In this document: positions 1 to 9,380 of the stretch, in pieces
Layout of the letters: each line of letters starts with the position of its first letter
How positions within the stretch are numbered: the first letter of the stretch is position 1
Source of the DNA: Planctomycetota bacterium
Lineage (GTDB): Bacteria > Planctomycetota > JACOTG01
Assembly: GCA_016178505.1 (NCBI GenBank)
Contig: JACOTG010000006.1
Span: 1-39,819, forward strand
Reading direction: 5' to 3'
Length of the DNA: 39,819 bases
Position numbers and translations under genes: made by a program
Notes under the pieces: generated by a model
Database searches by the model: none
Seen by the model: only the letters and a program-made list of their open reading frames with translations
Told to the model about the DNA's origin: nothing

Positions 1-900
1 GAATTTGGCGACCTTCGCGGGCGGCTTGTCCGCGGGATTGAGCGGCGTCCATACCGGCCCCGGAGCGACGCAGTTCACACGAATTCCCCGCTCGACGAGG
101 TTTTTCGCCAGTGACTTCGTGAACGCGTGGATGGCTCCTTTCGTCGACGAATAGTCGAGGAGCTGTTCGCTTCCCTCCAAGCCCGTGATCGATCCGGTAT
201 TCACGATTGCACTTCCTTTTGTGAGATGCGGAAGCGCCGCCTTCGCCATGAAGAAGTAACCGTAGATGTTCGTCTTGAACGTGAGATCCCATTGGTAGTC
301 GCTGAGTTCTTCGAGCCCGCGTTGGTGCTGCTGGAACGCGGCGTTGTTCACGAGGATGTCCAGCTTGCCGAACTCGTCGACGGTCGATTCCACCGCGGCG
401 ACGCAGAAGCTCGGATCTCGGACGTCTCCGGCTATGGGAAGGCAACGCCGACCCTCGGCCACTACGGCCTTCCGAGTCTTCTCGCCGTCCGCTCGTTCTT
501 CCGGAAGGTGAACGATGGCCACGTCGGCCCCCTCGCGCGCGAACAAGACCGCGACGGCTCGACCGATCCCCGAGTCGCCACCCGTAACGATCGCGACTTT
601 GTCTGCGAGCTTTCCCGATCCTGCGTAGAGCGGCGCCCGATACTTCGGACGTGGCAACAGATCGGACTCCAGTCCAGGCTTCCGAAGGTGCTGCTTTGGA
701 AACGGCGGCCGCGGCTGGCGCGTCGCCGGCGACTCGTGACGTCCTCTGCACTTGGTTGGGCGCTTCGTGTCGTCGCGGGCGCCGTTCTCGCTCTGACCGT
801 TGCCGTTCGCTCGTTCGCGTCCGCTCATTCGAGTTGCATTCCGCTCCCGCGCGACGCGGGACGTCTGCGCGGACCCTTTCGGTCGTTCTCGGCTGATCAC
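1..900 (-). CDS. SDR family NAD(P)-dependent oxidoreductase, C-terminus cut by window edge
   Basis: Reading the minus strand gives a classical short-chain dehydrogenase. A Rossmann TGGDSGIGRA nucleotide-binding motif lies near 545-590, LVNNAA near 340-355, a catalytic-type Ser in NTGSITG near 181-205, and YSSTK with Tyr at 151-153 and Lys at 139-141. The window edge cuts it just after the CVAPGPVWTPL segment, so the last part is missing. The roughly 90-residue hydrophilic basic N-terminus ahead of the Rossmann fold is typical of the YhdF/YghA stress-type SDRs. I chose GTG at 898-900 because a GGAGGA ribosome site sits 4 bases upstream. ATG at 826-828 is a credible alternative. The substrate is unknown; family members are NAD(P)-dependent alcohol/aldehyde reductases, often induced by stress. 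It diverges from the topoisomerase gene. Confidence 0.9.
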   Translation of the reverse strand, partial: MISRERPKGSAQTSRVARERNATRMSGRERANGNGQSENGARDDTKRPTKCRGRHESPATRQPRPPFPKQHLRKPGLESDLLPRPKYRAPLYAGSGKLADKVAIVTGGDSGIGRAVAVLFAREGADVAIVHLPEERADGEKTRKAVVAEGRRCLPIAGDVRDPSFCVAAVESTVDEFGKLDILVNNAAFQQHQRGLEELSDYQWDLTFKTNIYGYFFMAKAALPHLTKGSAIVNTGSITGLEGSEQLLDYSSTKGAIHAFTKSLAKNLVERGIRVNCVAPGPVWTPLNPADKPPAKVAKF

Positions 901-1141
901 GCGCTCCTCCGTCTTCTTGTGCTTGCCAATCGAGTACTTCGTCGTCCGGCCGATCGCTCACCAGCCGCGATTCCCATCGACTGGCGTGTCCTCGGCACTG
1001 CCTCGTGCCGCGAGAGGCGATGGCCATGGAATTTCGCAAAGCGCGTACCCGCTGGCGGGACGTCGCGTGGGGCGGGCATGGGCATTGCGCAACGCGGGAG
1101 CGATCCAACCCAATTCGGTGTCACGTGCCGAGGAGGCAACG

Positions 1142-2329
1142 GTGGAGGAAGCGAAGCGCGTCAGAAGAACAACGGTGGACGAGAAAAGAGCCTCTGACGC
1201 GATCGCAGCAACGGCGGCCGCGGGCCTTCGTTGTGTGTTCGACCGGGACCCCGGCATTCGACGCCTTCGCGTCGGCGACGAGTTTCAATACGTGAGCTCC
1301 GATGGCGAACGAATCGGTGATTTCGAGACACTCGCGAGAATTCGCTCGATCGCGATTCCTCCTGCGTGGACGGACGTTTGGATCTGTCCGACGGCGAGCG
1401 GGCACATCCAGGCGACCGGGCGCGACGCGAAACATCGAAAGCAGTATCGGTATCACCCGAGCTGGTGCGAACGCCGGAACGAGACGAAATTCGGGCGGAT
1501 GCTCGCATTCGGCAAAGCGCTGAAGCGCGTCCGCAAACGCACGGCGCGGGATCTCCGACGTCGGGGTCTGCCACGCGAAAAAGTGCTCGCCGTCGTCACG
1601 AAGCTTCTCGAGCAAACGTTCATTCGAATCGGGAACAGCGAGTACCGTCGCTTGAACGATTCGTACGGTCTCACCACGTTGCGCGCCCGGCACGTGAGCG
1701 TGACCGGCTCCCGTCTACGGTTTCAATTCCGAGGCAAGAGCGGAAAGCAACACGTGATCGACCTCTTCGATCGGAAGATTGCTGCGACCGTCAAGCGATG
1801 CCGGGAGCTCCCAGGATACGAACTGTTCCAATACGTCGACGAAGACGGCAAGCGTCAGAAGATCGATTCCGGCGACGTCAACGAGTACCTGCGACAGATC
1901 ACCGGCCGGAACTTCACGGCGAAGGACTTCCGGACTTGGGGCGGAACCGTCATGGCGGCCCGCATGTTTGCCGAACTCGGGCCCGCGACGTCGAAGTCCG
2001 ACGCAAAGCGAAAAGTCGTCGCGTGCATCAAGCGCGTCGCCGAGAACCTCGGCAACACGACGACGGTTTGTCGGCGCTACTACGTTCACCCGGCGATCGT
2101 TGAGGCCTACGAGGGCGGATCGCTTCTGAAAGTGCTGGAACAGGAGAAGATGGCCTCGGGATACCGCGCTTCCGGTTCCGGATCGATCGAGGCAGCGGTC
2201 TTCGAGATCATCGAGCGATGGACCGAATCCTCGCCGGAGTCGACACCCGACGACGGAAGTTCGAACTCGCACTCCGCTCGAACTCGGGGCGTTCGCCTCG
2301 GCGACCACCGTCGTCGGATGCCCGCGTAG
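1142..2329 (+). CDS. DNA topoisomerase IB (poxvirus-type)
   Basis: The 395-residue product matches bacterial type IB topoisomerases, which relax supercoils by nicking one strand through a 3'-phosphotyrosyl intermediate. Visible landmarks are GDEFQYV and IPPAWTDVWI in the N-terminal DNA-binding part, IRIGNSEYRRLNDSYGL with an expected active-site Arg, FRGKSGK with the catalytic-type Lys, KDFRTWGGT (Arg264) and GNTTTVCRRYYVHP. The second Tyr of the YY pair (Y314) is the expected nucleophile. Asn stands where poxviral enzymes carry a His, as is usual in bacterial members. GTG at 1142 was chosen because AGGAGG lies 5 bases upstream; the frame is open much further upstream, but that part does not resemble the family. 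Bacterial homologues often sit with stress genes, as here. Confidence 0.9.
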   Translation: MEEAKRVRRTTVDEKRASDAIAATAAAGLRCVFDRDPGIRRLRVGDEFQYVSSDGERIGDFETLARIRSIAIPPAWTDVWICPTASGHIQATGRDAKHRKQYRYHPSWCERRNETKFGRMLAFGKALKRVRKRTARDLRRRGLPREKVLAVVTKLLEQTFIRIGNSEYRRLNDSYGLTTLRARHVSVTGSRLRFQFRGKSGKQHVIDLFDRKIAATVKRCRELPGYELFQYVDEDGKRQKIDSGDVNEYLRQITGRNFTAKDFRTWGGTVMAARMFAELGPATSKSDAKRKVVACIKRVAENLGNTTTVCRRYYVHPAIVEAYEGGSLLKVLEQEKMASGYRASGSGSIEAAVFEIIERWTESSPESTPDDGSSNSHSARTRGVRLGDHRRRMPA

Positions 2330-2505
2330 GCGAGGCGCCGAGTTCCACATCTGACGAACGCTTCGCCGTGAATGCCGGTACGCCGCGGCACGCGCCATGC
2401 GTTCTCGCTCGTCACGCGCCGAACGAAAAACGGCGTTGGCGGGCGCGCTTCGTGGTGCCATCGTCGTCAGGTTTTCAATCATCAATCGATCATCAGGAGG
2501 TTCCG

Positions 2506-2805
2506 ATGCCCAGCGGCGACAAGTCGAAGTACTCGTCGAAGCAGAAACGACAGGCTCGACACATCGAAAAAGGTTACGAGAGCCGCGGCCTCAGCGAAGG
2601 TGAAGCGGCGGGACGGGCATGGGCGACGGTCAACAAGATGACAGGCGGCGGTCGCAAAGGCGGTTCCGGTCACAAGTGGACGAACAAGGGGCCGGCGCGC
2701 CGGGGCGGCCGCATCGGCGGCCGGGCGTCCGCAGCGCGACCCGCGAAGGCGAGATCGGCATCCGCGCGCAAGGCCGCGAGAACGCGCGCGCGACGACGGG
2801 GGTGA
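2506..2805 (+). CDS. Small basic plasmid-stabilisation-like protein
   Basis: This 99-residue ORF has an AGGAGG site 5 bases before ATG 2506. The N-terminal half (KYSSKQKRQARHIEKGYESR, then GLSEGEAAGRAWATVNK) matches a small family usually annotated as plasmid stabilisation protein. It is rich in Lys, Arg and Glu and ends in a GGGRKGGSG motif. The last 45 residues are a low-complexity Ala/Arg/Lys/Gly tail resembling histone H1-like tails, which suggests nucleic-acid binding (inference). No toxin or antitoxin partner is adjacent. It follows the topoisomerase gene after 176 bases, and the two could work together on DNA under stress. The biochemical role is not established. Confidence 0.7.
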   Translation: MPSGDKSKYSSKQKRQARHIEKGYESRGLSEGEAAGRAWATVNKMTGGGRKGGSGHKWTNKGPARRGGRIGGRASAARPAKARSASARKAARTRARRRG

Positions 2806-3011
2806 GCGAAGCGTCCGGCTCTCTCGCACACGTCGTTACACTGTTGCCAATTTGCATTCCATCGCGAAAGAAATGCCTCCACTGAGAAGCCTCACGCGCG
2901 CGAGGAATGCCGAATGACGCGCGGGAGTGCGAAGGCATTTCGATTGCAGGATCTACCGCGTGTTCTTCCAATCGTCGCGCGTTCGATGGTCCGTGCTCGT
3001 CTCGAATCCGG

Positions 3012-3170
3012 TCACAGACGTCCGGCGATGCTCGCGACGAACATGATCAGCTCGGAGGCGTCGACCGGCTTCGCGACGTGCATTTGATATCCGGCTACGT
3101 GATGCGTGCGCCGCGCGGCAGCCGCGACCGACTTGCCGCGTCGCGAGTATCCCCACGTCGGTTTTCGCGT
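3012..3170 (-). pseudogene. Remnant of a response-regulator receiver domain (C-terminal end)
   Basis: In one minus-strand frame, 3012-3092 encodes GYQMHVAKPVDASELIMFVA, then SIAGRL and a stop. This is the characteristic beta5-alpha5 end of receiver domains, with the conserved Lys-Pro of AKPV; such segments commonly end hybrid histidine kinases. The frame is open upstream only to a stop inside the 3' end of glgX and has no start or phospho-acceptor Asp region. The preceding residues (RRGKSVAAAARRTHHV) are only loosely receiver-like. I read it as the stump of a deleted two-component gene. It occupies most of the otherwise empty 2806-3174 stretch. Confidence 0.5.
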
Positions 3171-3174
3171 GACC

Positions 3175-5280
<2,106 letters not shown>

Positions 5281-5644
5281 GAACAGCTTCGACCAGCAAC
5301 CGGCGATCCATGTGAATGAGTCGATGGCAAAGAGCCGCACTCAATTGCCGACGGGACGGCGCGGCGGCCGGCGACCGAGCCGCGGAGGTCCTGCGCGCGT
5401 TTCGACGGGAACGATTGCTTTCTTTCAAGACGAGTAAAAAAAGGGACGTTCCCAACGAGCGAGCGCGGACGAGTCGCAGCCCCGAAGGATCGCGAGTCCA
5501 GATTGGAGATTCGACGAAACCTCGATCTGGATGAACGACGTCGACGTGAATCAATCGGAGGTATGGCCGTGGTCTGCCAGTTGCTGATCGACCACATGAC
5601 ATTCGGCGAGGAAGGGAAGGCGCTACAGTCATGGAGGTGCCGCA
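5281..5644. other. Intergenic region between divergent glgX and PRC-barrel gene
   Basis: No convincing gene is seen. On the minus strand, GGGAACGTCCC followed by seven T residues (about 5436-5453) looks like a very short-stem terminator. The arms GGGAACG (5407-5413) and CGTTCCC (5447-5453) also form a longer inverted repeat. No gene lies upstream for that minus-strand signal to terminate, so its role is unclear. Promoters for both flanking genes must lie here, but no strong -35/-10 pair was recognised. Confidence 0.35.
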
Positions 5645-6025
5645 ATGACCGCGAACGATATGCATCGACACGACCTCACCCGAGCGAGCGCCATCAATGG
5701 CCGCGATGTGCTGAGTGCGGTCGGCGACGCCTTCGCACGAGTCGAGGACGTCGTCGTCGATCTCACGACCGGACGGATCGCGTTCGCGGTCGTCGCGCTC
5801 GACAACTCCGCGAGGTCGAGCGACACGCTATATCCAATTCCCTGGCGCGTGCTCACCCGAAATGCAGACCGGGACGAGTACGTTCTCAACGTCGACAAGG
5901 AGAAGCTCGAAAACGCTCCGAGCTTCGACCGGAGACGCTGGCCGGACATGGCCGATCGGGTTTGGGCCGCGGAGATCGCGACTTACTACGGGCACCGGCC
6001 GTTCTGGGAAGTCGTCGTGGGATGA
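5645..6025 (+). CDS. PRC-barrel domain protein
   Basis: The 126-residue protein has ATG 5645 preceded by GGAGG with 7-base spacing. It carries a PRC-barrel: SAINGRDVLSAVGDAFARVE, then DVVVDLTTGRIAFAVVAL and IPWRVLT. The second part, VLNVDKEKLENAPSFD and RRWPDMADRVWAAEIATYYG, is typical of the soil-bacterial subfamily that ends in a Trp/Tyr-rich segment. No signal peptide is visible, so it should be cytoplasmic. PRC-barrels bind RNA or protein in RimM and the photosynthetic reaction centre; in this subfamily the function is unknown and the genes often sit among stress genes. It is flanked by large non-coding spaces and is probably transcribed alone. Confidence 0.88.
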   Translation: MTANDMHRHDLTRASAINGRDVLSAVGDAFARVEDVVVDLTTGRIAFAVVALDNSARSSDTLYPIPWRVLTRNADRDEYVLNVDKEKLENAPSFDRRRWPDMADRVWAAEIATYYGHRPFWEVVVG

Positions 6026-6558
6026 CTCGGACAGAATGGGCAGACGCCCGGTGAACACAATCGAAATACTGCCGTCCGACGGTGAAGTGTGGAGGCCCGC
6101 TACTCCATCCGTTACTCCCCTCCTGGCTACGCCTCTGCGCTTCACCGTCGGAACGGACGAGCCTTCATTCCAAATCGATGGCGACAGCGTCGGAACTCAC
6201 GGGTGGAGCTGCGAGAACGGATTCAATGACGCAAATATCGTGAGATCGGCGCGTGTGCGGAAGACGGCGTCCCGCGCTTTTGCGGTCCCGACGAACGTCG
6301 TTTGCCGAGCACGCGCTGATCTTCTCTGATGTCGGGCCACTCGTATTCTGGTCGTCTCCCGACGAGACGTGGCACGCACGTTGCGATTCGACGGTCGACG
6401 ATGTTCGCGCCGTCGGGCAACGATATCGCGAACGGCCGGAGGCGCCCATGGCGTCGTGACGAAGGCATGCAATCGTGGCGACGTCGTCCGCTGAAGCGGC
6501 AATCTCGCGTGTGCGTTGGCGTCATGTCGAGTACCTGCGGAGTGAAGGAGGTGAATTC
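6026..6558. other. Long intergenic region without recognisable gene
   Basis: These 533 bases hold short open frames on both strands, but none has a plausible start with a ribosome site or a recognisable protein family. The only clear structure is the inverted repeat at 6076-6151, described separately. The very strong ribosome site at 6545-6554 belongs to the lipoprotein gene. Confidence 0.4.
6076..6151. repeat. Inverted repeat with 12-base perfect arms
   Basis: CCGACGGTGAAG at 6076-6087 is the exact reverse complement of CTTCACCGTCGG at 6140-6151, separated by 52 bases. Pairing continues outward for 4 more bases (CCGT) after a one-base bulge. There is no T tract after the right arm, so a simple terminator is unlikely. 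It could be a structured RNA, a protein-binding site or a remnant of a mobile element. Confidence 0.45.
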
Positions 6559-6870
6559 ATGCAACGGCACCCTGTGCATTCGTTCCTGATGGTCTGTTTC
6601 ATGATCATGGCGGTGAGTTGTGCCGGTTTCAGGGGCGACACCGTGGTGAAGTACGAGAGTGGAACCGCGCCAATCGTGTCGCAGGCCCCGACGGGCGGTA
6701 CGTACGAACTGTACGACAGTACCGACATGTCGCCGAAGGTCTCGGTCGTCCTCGATAAGGGAGACCAGATCGGGTTCGAGAACGGTGGCCCGGGAGAGAT
6801 CGTTGCAATCGCCCATAGCCAAAAGGTGCGCTTGTCGGCGACCAAGAATTACTACTGGAAGCGCGTCTGA
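6559..6870 (+). CDS. Small predicted lipoprotein of unknown function
   Basis: The 103-residue product starts with a hydrophobic leader (HSFLMVCFMIMAVSCAG) containing a lipobox-like AVSC, so Cys21 would be lipidated and the mature part would sit in the envelope. The mature part contains GTYELYDSTDMSPKVSVVLD and a Lys/Tyr-rich end, NYYWKRV; it looks like a small beta-rich domain and I do not recognise the family. The start is well determined: AAGGAGGTGA at 6545-6554 is a near-complete match to the anti-Shine-Dalgarno sequence, 4 bases before ATG 6559. That is unusually strong for this window and implies high translation. The -3 lipobox residue is Ala rather than the preferred Leu, so simple secretion is an alternative. 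Confidence 0.75.
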   Translation: MQRHPVHSFLMVCFMIMAVSCAGFRGDTVVKYESGTAPIVSQAPTGGTYELYDSTDMSPKVSVVLDKGDQIGFENGGPGEIVAIAHSQKVRLSATKNYYWKRV

Positions 6871-7240
6871 GGCTGGCAAAGGCGTCGTTGGACGCTGGCG
6901 GACGAGTCCGAACGAGAAGAGTGGCTCCAACTCGTCCGCCATTCGTTTTTCGTCAGGGGCAACGATGCCCACGACGTCCGGCGTGAGCCCTGTCGCCGGG
7001 CGATGCCGCCGTAGCGAATCCTTCGAATGTTGACCAGCCCCAACGGGCCGTCGCTCTCGGGCGCCTCCGTTCGATCGCCGCTCGTCGAAGCTCGCGGGTG
7101 CGCAGCGATCGAACGAATCCCTCTTGCGCTGACACGCCGGCGCGATCGACGATCCCGCCGGTCGCATGCGACGGCCGACCGCGGTCGCGCAGTAGACGCT
7201 GGGTCCAAACCGGCCGCGGCACATACAATGGTCCGCCATC
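6871..7240. other. Intergenic region upstream of the sigma-kinase operon
   Basis: No gene is recognised in these 370 bases. A -10-like TACAAT lies at 7224-7229, 11 bases before the sigma factor ATG, which would give a nearly leaderless transcript. There is no good TTGACA-like -35 about 17 bases upstream, so an alternative sigma factor or autoregulation is possible (inference). Confidence 0.35.
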
Positions 7241-7978
7241 ATGGAGCGCGAAACGCAGATGGGCGGGCCGAACGGGAGCTTCCCGGTCACGCACCATTCG
7301 ATCATCGTGGACGTGCGCAGCGGGGACTCGGGCGTGCGGCGCGCGGCGTTCGACGCGCTCGTCGCTACGTACTGGAAGCCGGTCTACAAGTGCTTGCGCG
7401 TGAAGTGGCGCGTCTCGAACGACGACGCGAAGGATCTCACGCAAGCGTTTTTCGCGCGCGCCCTAGAAAAGGGATTCTTCGATCGCTACGACGCGACGAA
7501 GGCACGGTTCCGTACATTCCTCCGCATCTGCCTCGACGGCTTCGTGGCGAACGAGCAAAAGGCAGCGGGAAGACTCCGTCGCGGCGGCGGCGTCGAGACG
7601 CTGCCGCTCGACTTCGACGAGGCCGAGGGCGAACTCGCCCGCGCGGAGGCACGCGACGGCGTCGACGTCGACGAGTACTTTCGACAAGAGTGGATGCGCA
7701 GCCTCTTCGCGATCGCGGTCGAAACGCTGCGCGGGCGATGCGGGCCCGTTGCATTCGCGATCTTCGAGCGCTACGACCTCGACGACCGGAACCAGGGCAT
7801 CACGTACGCGAGCCTTGCGACGGACCTCGACGTCCCCGTGACGCAGGTCACGAACCATCTCGCGGCGGCGCGCCGACAGTTCCGCGGCATCCTCCTCGAA
7901 AAGCTGCGCGAGGTCTGCGGTAGCGACGAGGAATTCCGCGACGAAGCGCATCAGCTCCTCGGAGTCGACGTGCCGTGA
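7241..7978 (+). CDS. ECF-type RNA polymerase sigma factor (kinase-linked)
   Basis: The 245-residue product is a sigma-70 family factor with region 2 (AAFDALVATYWKPVYKCLR, then DDAKDLTQAFFARALEKGFF and RFRTFLRICLDGFVANEQK) and a region 4 helix-turn-helix (TYASLATDLDVPVTQVTNHL, then AAARRQFRGIL). The DLTQ-FFARALEKGFF stretch is typical of planctomycete ECF factors encoded next to Ser/Thr kinases. No anti-sigma factor is nearby. The downstream kinase overlaps by 4 bases (GTGA), so the pair is almost certainly cotranscribed. In characterised kinase-linked ECF systems, phosphorylation of the sigma factor allows it to bind RNA polymerase; the same is inferred here. ATG 7241 has only a weak ribosome site; an in-frame ATG at 7259 is an alternative. 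Confidence 0.88.
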   Translation: MERETQMGGPNGSFPVTHHSIIVDVRSGDSGVRRAAFDALVATYWKPVYKCLRVKWRVSNDDAKDLTQAFFARALEKGFFDRYDATKARFRTFLRICLDGFVANEQKAAGRLRRGGGVETLPLDFDEAEGELARAEARDGVDVDEYFRQEWMRSLFAIAVETLRGRCGPVAFAIFERYDLDDRNQGITYASLATDLDVPVTQVTNHLAAARRQFRGILLEKLREVCGSDEEFRDEAHQLLGVDVP

Positions 7979-8928
7979 AGTGGCTCTCCGACTCCGCGAT
8001 CGCGAGGTTGCGTGCAGTTGCCGATCTTCCCGATCTGCGCGGCACGCGCTACGAGATCGTCGAGCCGCTCGGTCGCGGCGGGATGGGCGCGGTCTACGTC
8101 GCCCAATATCGCGAGCTCGACCGCAAGGTCGCATTGAAGGTCCTCGTCGCCGCCCACTCGGGCGCGGACGCTGCCCTGCGCATGCGCCGCGAGGCGCACG
8201 TCATCGCGCAGCTCGAGCACCCAGGCATCGTGCCGGTGCACGACGTGGGCACGCTCGTCGATGGTCGCATCTACTACGCGATGAAGCTCGTGCGCGGCAG
8301 CCGCCTGGACGAGCACATCGCGACGCCGCGGCCGCTCGCCGAGCGCCTACGCATTTTCGAACGCGTGTGCGAGGCGGTTGCCTTCGCGCACGCGCACGGG
8401 GTGATCCATCGCGATCTCAAGCCGCAGAACGTGATGGTCGGCGCGTTCGGCGAAGTGCTCGTCATGGACTGGGGGCTCGCCAAGGTGCGCGGCGACGATT
8501 CCCCGGCGCTCGCATCGATGGAGGGCGGCGCCACTGTCCCGGGGGCGACCGAACACGGGACCGTCCTCGGCACGCCGGGCTTCATGGCGCCGGAGCAGGC
8601 GCGCGGCGACGTCGCGCACATGGACGAGCGCACGGACGTCTTCGCGCTCGGCGCAACCCTTCGATTCCTCGTCGATGCCGACGCGCCGCCGCCGTTGAAG
8701 GCGATCGTCAGAAAAGCGATGCAGGAGGAGCCGGGTGACCGCTACGCGAGCGTCGATGTTCTGCGTGCCGACGTCGGTCGGTTCCTGGCCGGCGAGCCCG
8801 TCTCGGCCTTTCCCGAAAGCATTCTCGTGCGCACGCGGCGTCTCGCGCGGAAGTACCGGACGGCCATCCTCTTGGTGATCGCGTATCTCGTCGTTAGAGC
8901 GTTGCTTCTCGCTTTTCTTGGGCGCTGA
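7975..8928 (+). CDS. Membrane-anchored Ser/Thr protein kinase with shortened C-lobe
   Basis: The 317-residue product is a Hanks-type kinase: P-loop GRGGMGAVY (33-41), VALK with Lys55, alphaC Glu73 in RREAHVIAQLEH, catalytic HRDLKPQN with Asp147, DWG at 165-167 in place of DFG, and GTPGFMAPEQARG. After DERTDVFALGATLRFL the protein jumps directly to PPPLKAIVRKAMQEEPGDRY. About 30-40 residues that normally follow alphaF (LLTGRPPF-type loop and next helix) are missing. A single C-terminal transmembrane helix (296-315) anchors it, with no sensor domain after it. The GTG start overlaps the sigma factor stop. It probably phosphorylates that sigma factor (inference). Whether the deletion harms activity cannot be told from sequence. 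Confidence 0.88.
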   Translation: MKWLSDSAIARLRAVADLPDLRGTRYEIVEPLGRGGMGAVYVAQYRELDRKVALKVLVAAHSGADAALRMRREAHVIAQLEHPGIVPVHDVGTLVDGRIYYAMKLVRGSRLDEHIATPRPLAERLRIFERVCEAVAFAHAHGVIHRDLKPQNVMVGAFGEVLVMDWGLAKVRGDDSPALASMEGGATVPGATEHGTVLGTPGFMAPEQARGDVAHMDERTDVFALGATLRFLVDADAPPPLKAIVRKAMQEEPGDRYASVDVLRADVGRFLAGEPVSAFPESILVRTRRLARKYRTAILLVIAYLVVRALLLAFLGR

Positions 8929-8995
8929 GATCAAAGGAATGCCATCGGACGTGTAATAGGATGGCGTCGATTCACTCATTCGGAGGACGGACGCA

Positions 8996-9367
8996 ATGAC
9001 CAAACCGGTGTTGGGCCTCGTGTTGGGCGGCGTGCTCGGCGCATTCGACGGACTGACGGCGCTCTTCTCGGGGGGCCCAGAAGTGAAGGCTCAGATCGTC
9101 GGCATCGTCATCGGCTCGACCTTCAAGGGACTCGTCGCGGGCGTCCTCACCGGGTGGTTCGCCCGCAAAGTGAACTCGCTGGCGCTCGGCATGTTGTTCG
9201 GACTGTCCGTCGCCGCGCTCTTCGCCTTCCTCGTTGCGTGGAATCAGGCGGCGCACGGCGAGCCCTACTACCTCGCGATCATGCTTCCGGGAAGCCTGGT
9301 TGGACTCATCGTGGGGTACACGACCCAGCGGTACGGGTTTCGTCCCGCACCGGAACCGGCAAAGTAA
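8996..9367 (+). CDS. Small four-helix integral membrane protein, unknown family
   Basis: The 123-residue product is mostly hydrophobic and glycine-rich, with about four membrane segments: residues 3-25, 34-54, 61-83 and 91-108. Short charged loops and a hydrophilic PAPEPAK tail complete it. GGAGG lies about 10 bases before ATG 8996. It starts 67 bases after the kinase gene and ends 13 bases before the next, so it probably heads a small operon with the secreted lipocalin-like protein and the VOC protein. I do not recognise a family with a known role. Confidence 0.75.
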   Translation: MTKPVLGLVLGGVLGAFDGLTALFSGGPEVKAQIVGIVIGSTFKGLVAGVLTGWFARKVNSLALGMLFGLSVAALFAFLVAWNQAAHGEPYYLAIMLPGSLVGLIVGYTTQRYGFRPAPEPAK

Positions 9368-9380
9368 AAGGAGACTCACC

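Noticed and set aside
127-1197. A 356-codon plus-strand frame at the left end
   Set aside because: It is opposite the SDR gene, whose Rossmann and YxxxK motifs read on the minus strand.
5562-5650. A short plus-strand ORF from ATG 5562 with GGAGG upstream, before the PRC-barrel gene
   Set aside because: Its frame continues through the PRC-barrel gene out of register and has no family features; the ribosome site match is probably chance.
6223-7305. A 360-codon minus-strand frame over the 6.2-7.3 kb intergenic space
   Set aside because: No domain, no ribosome site, and it runs opposite the lipoprotein and into the sigma factor start.
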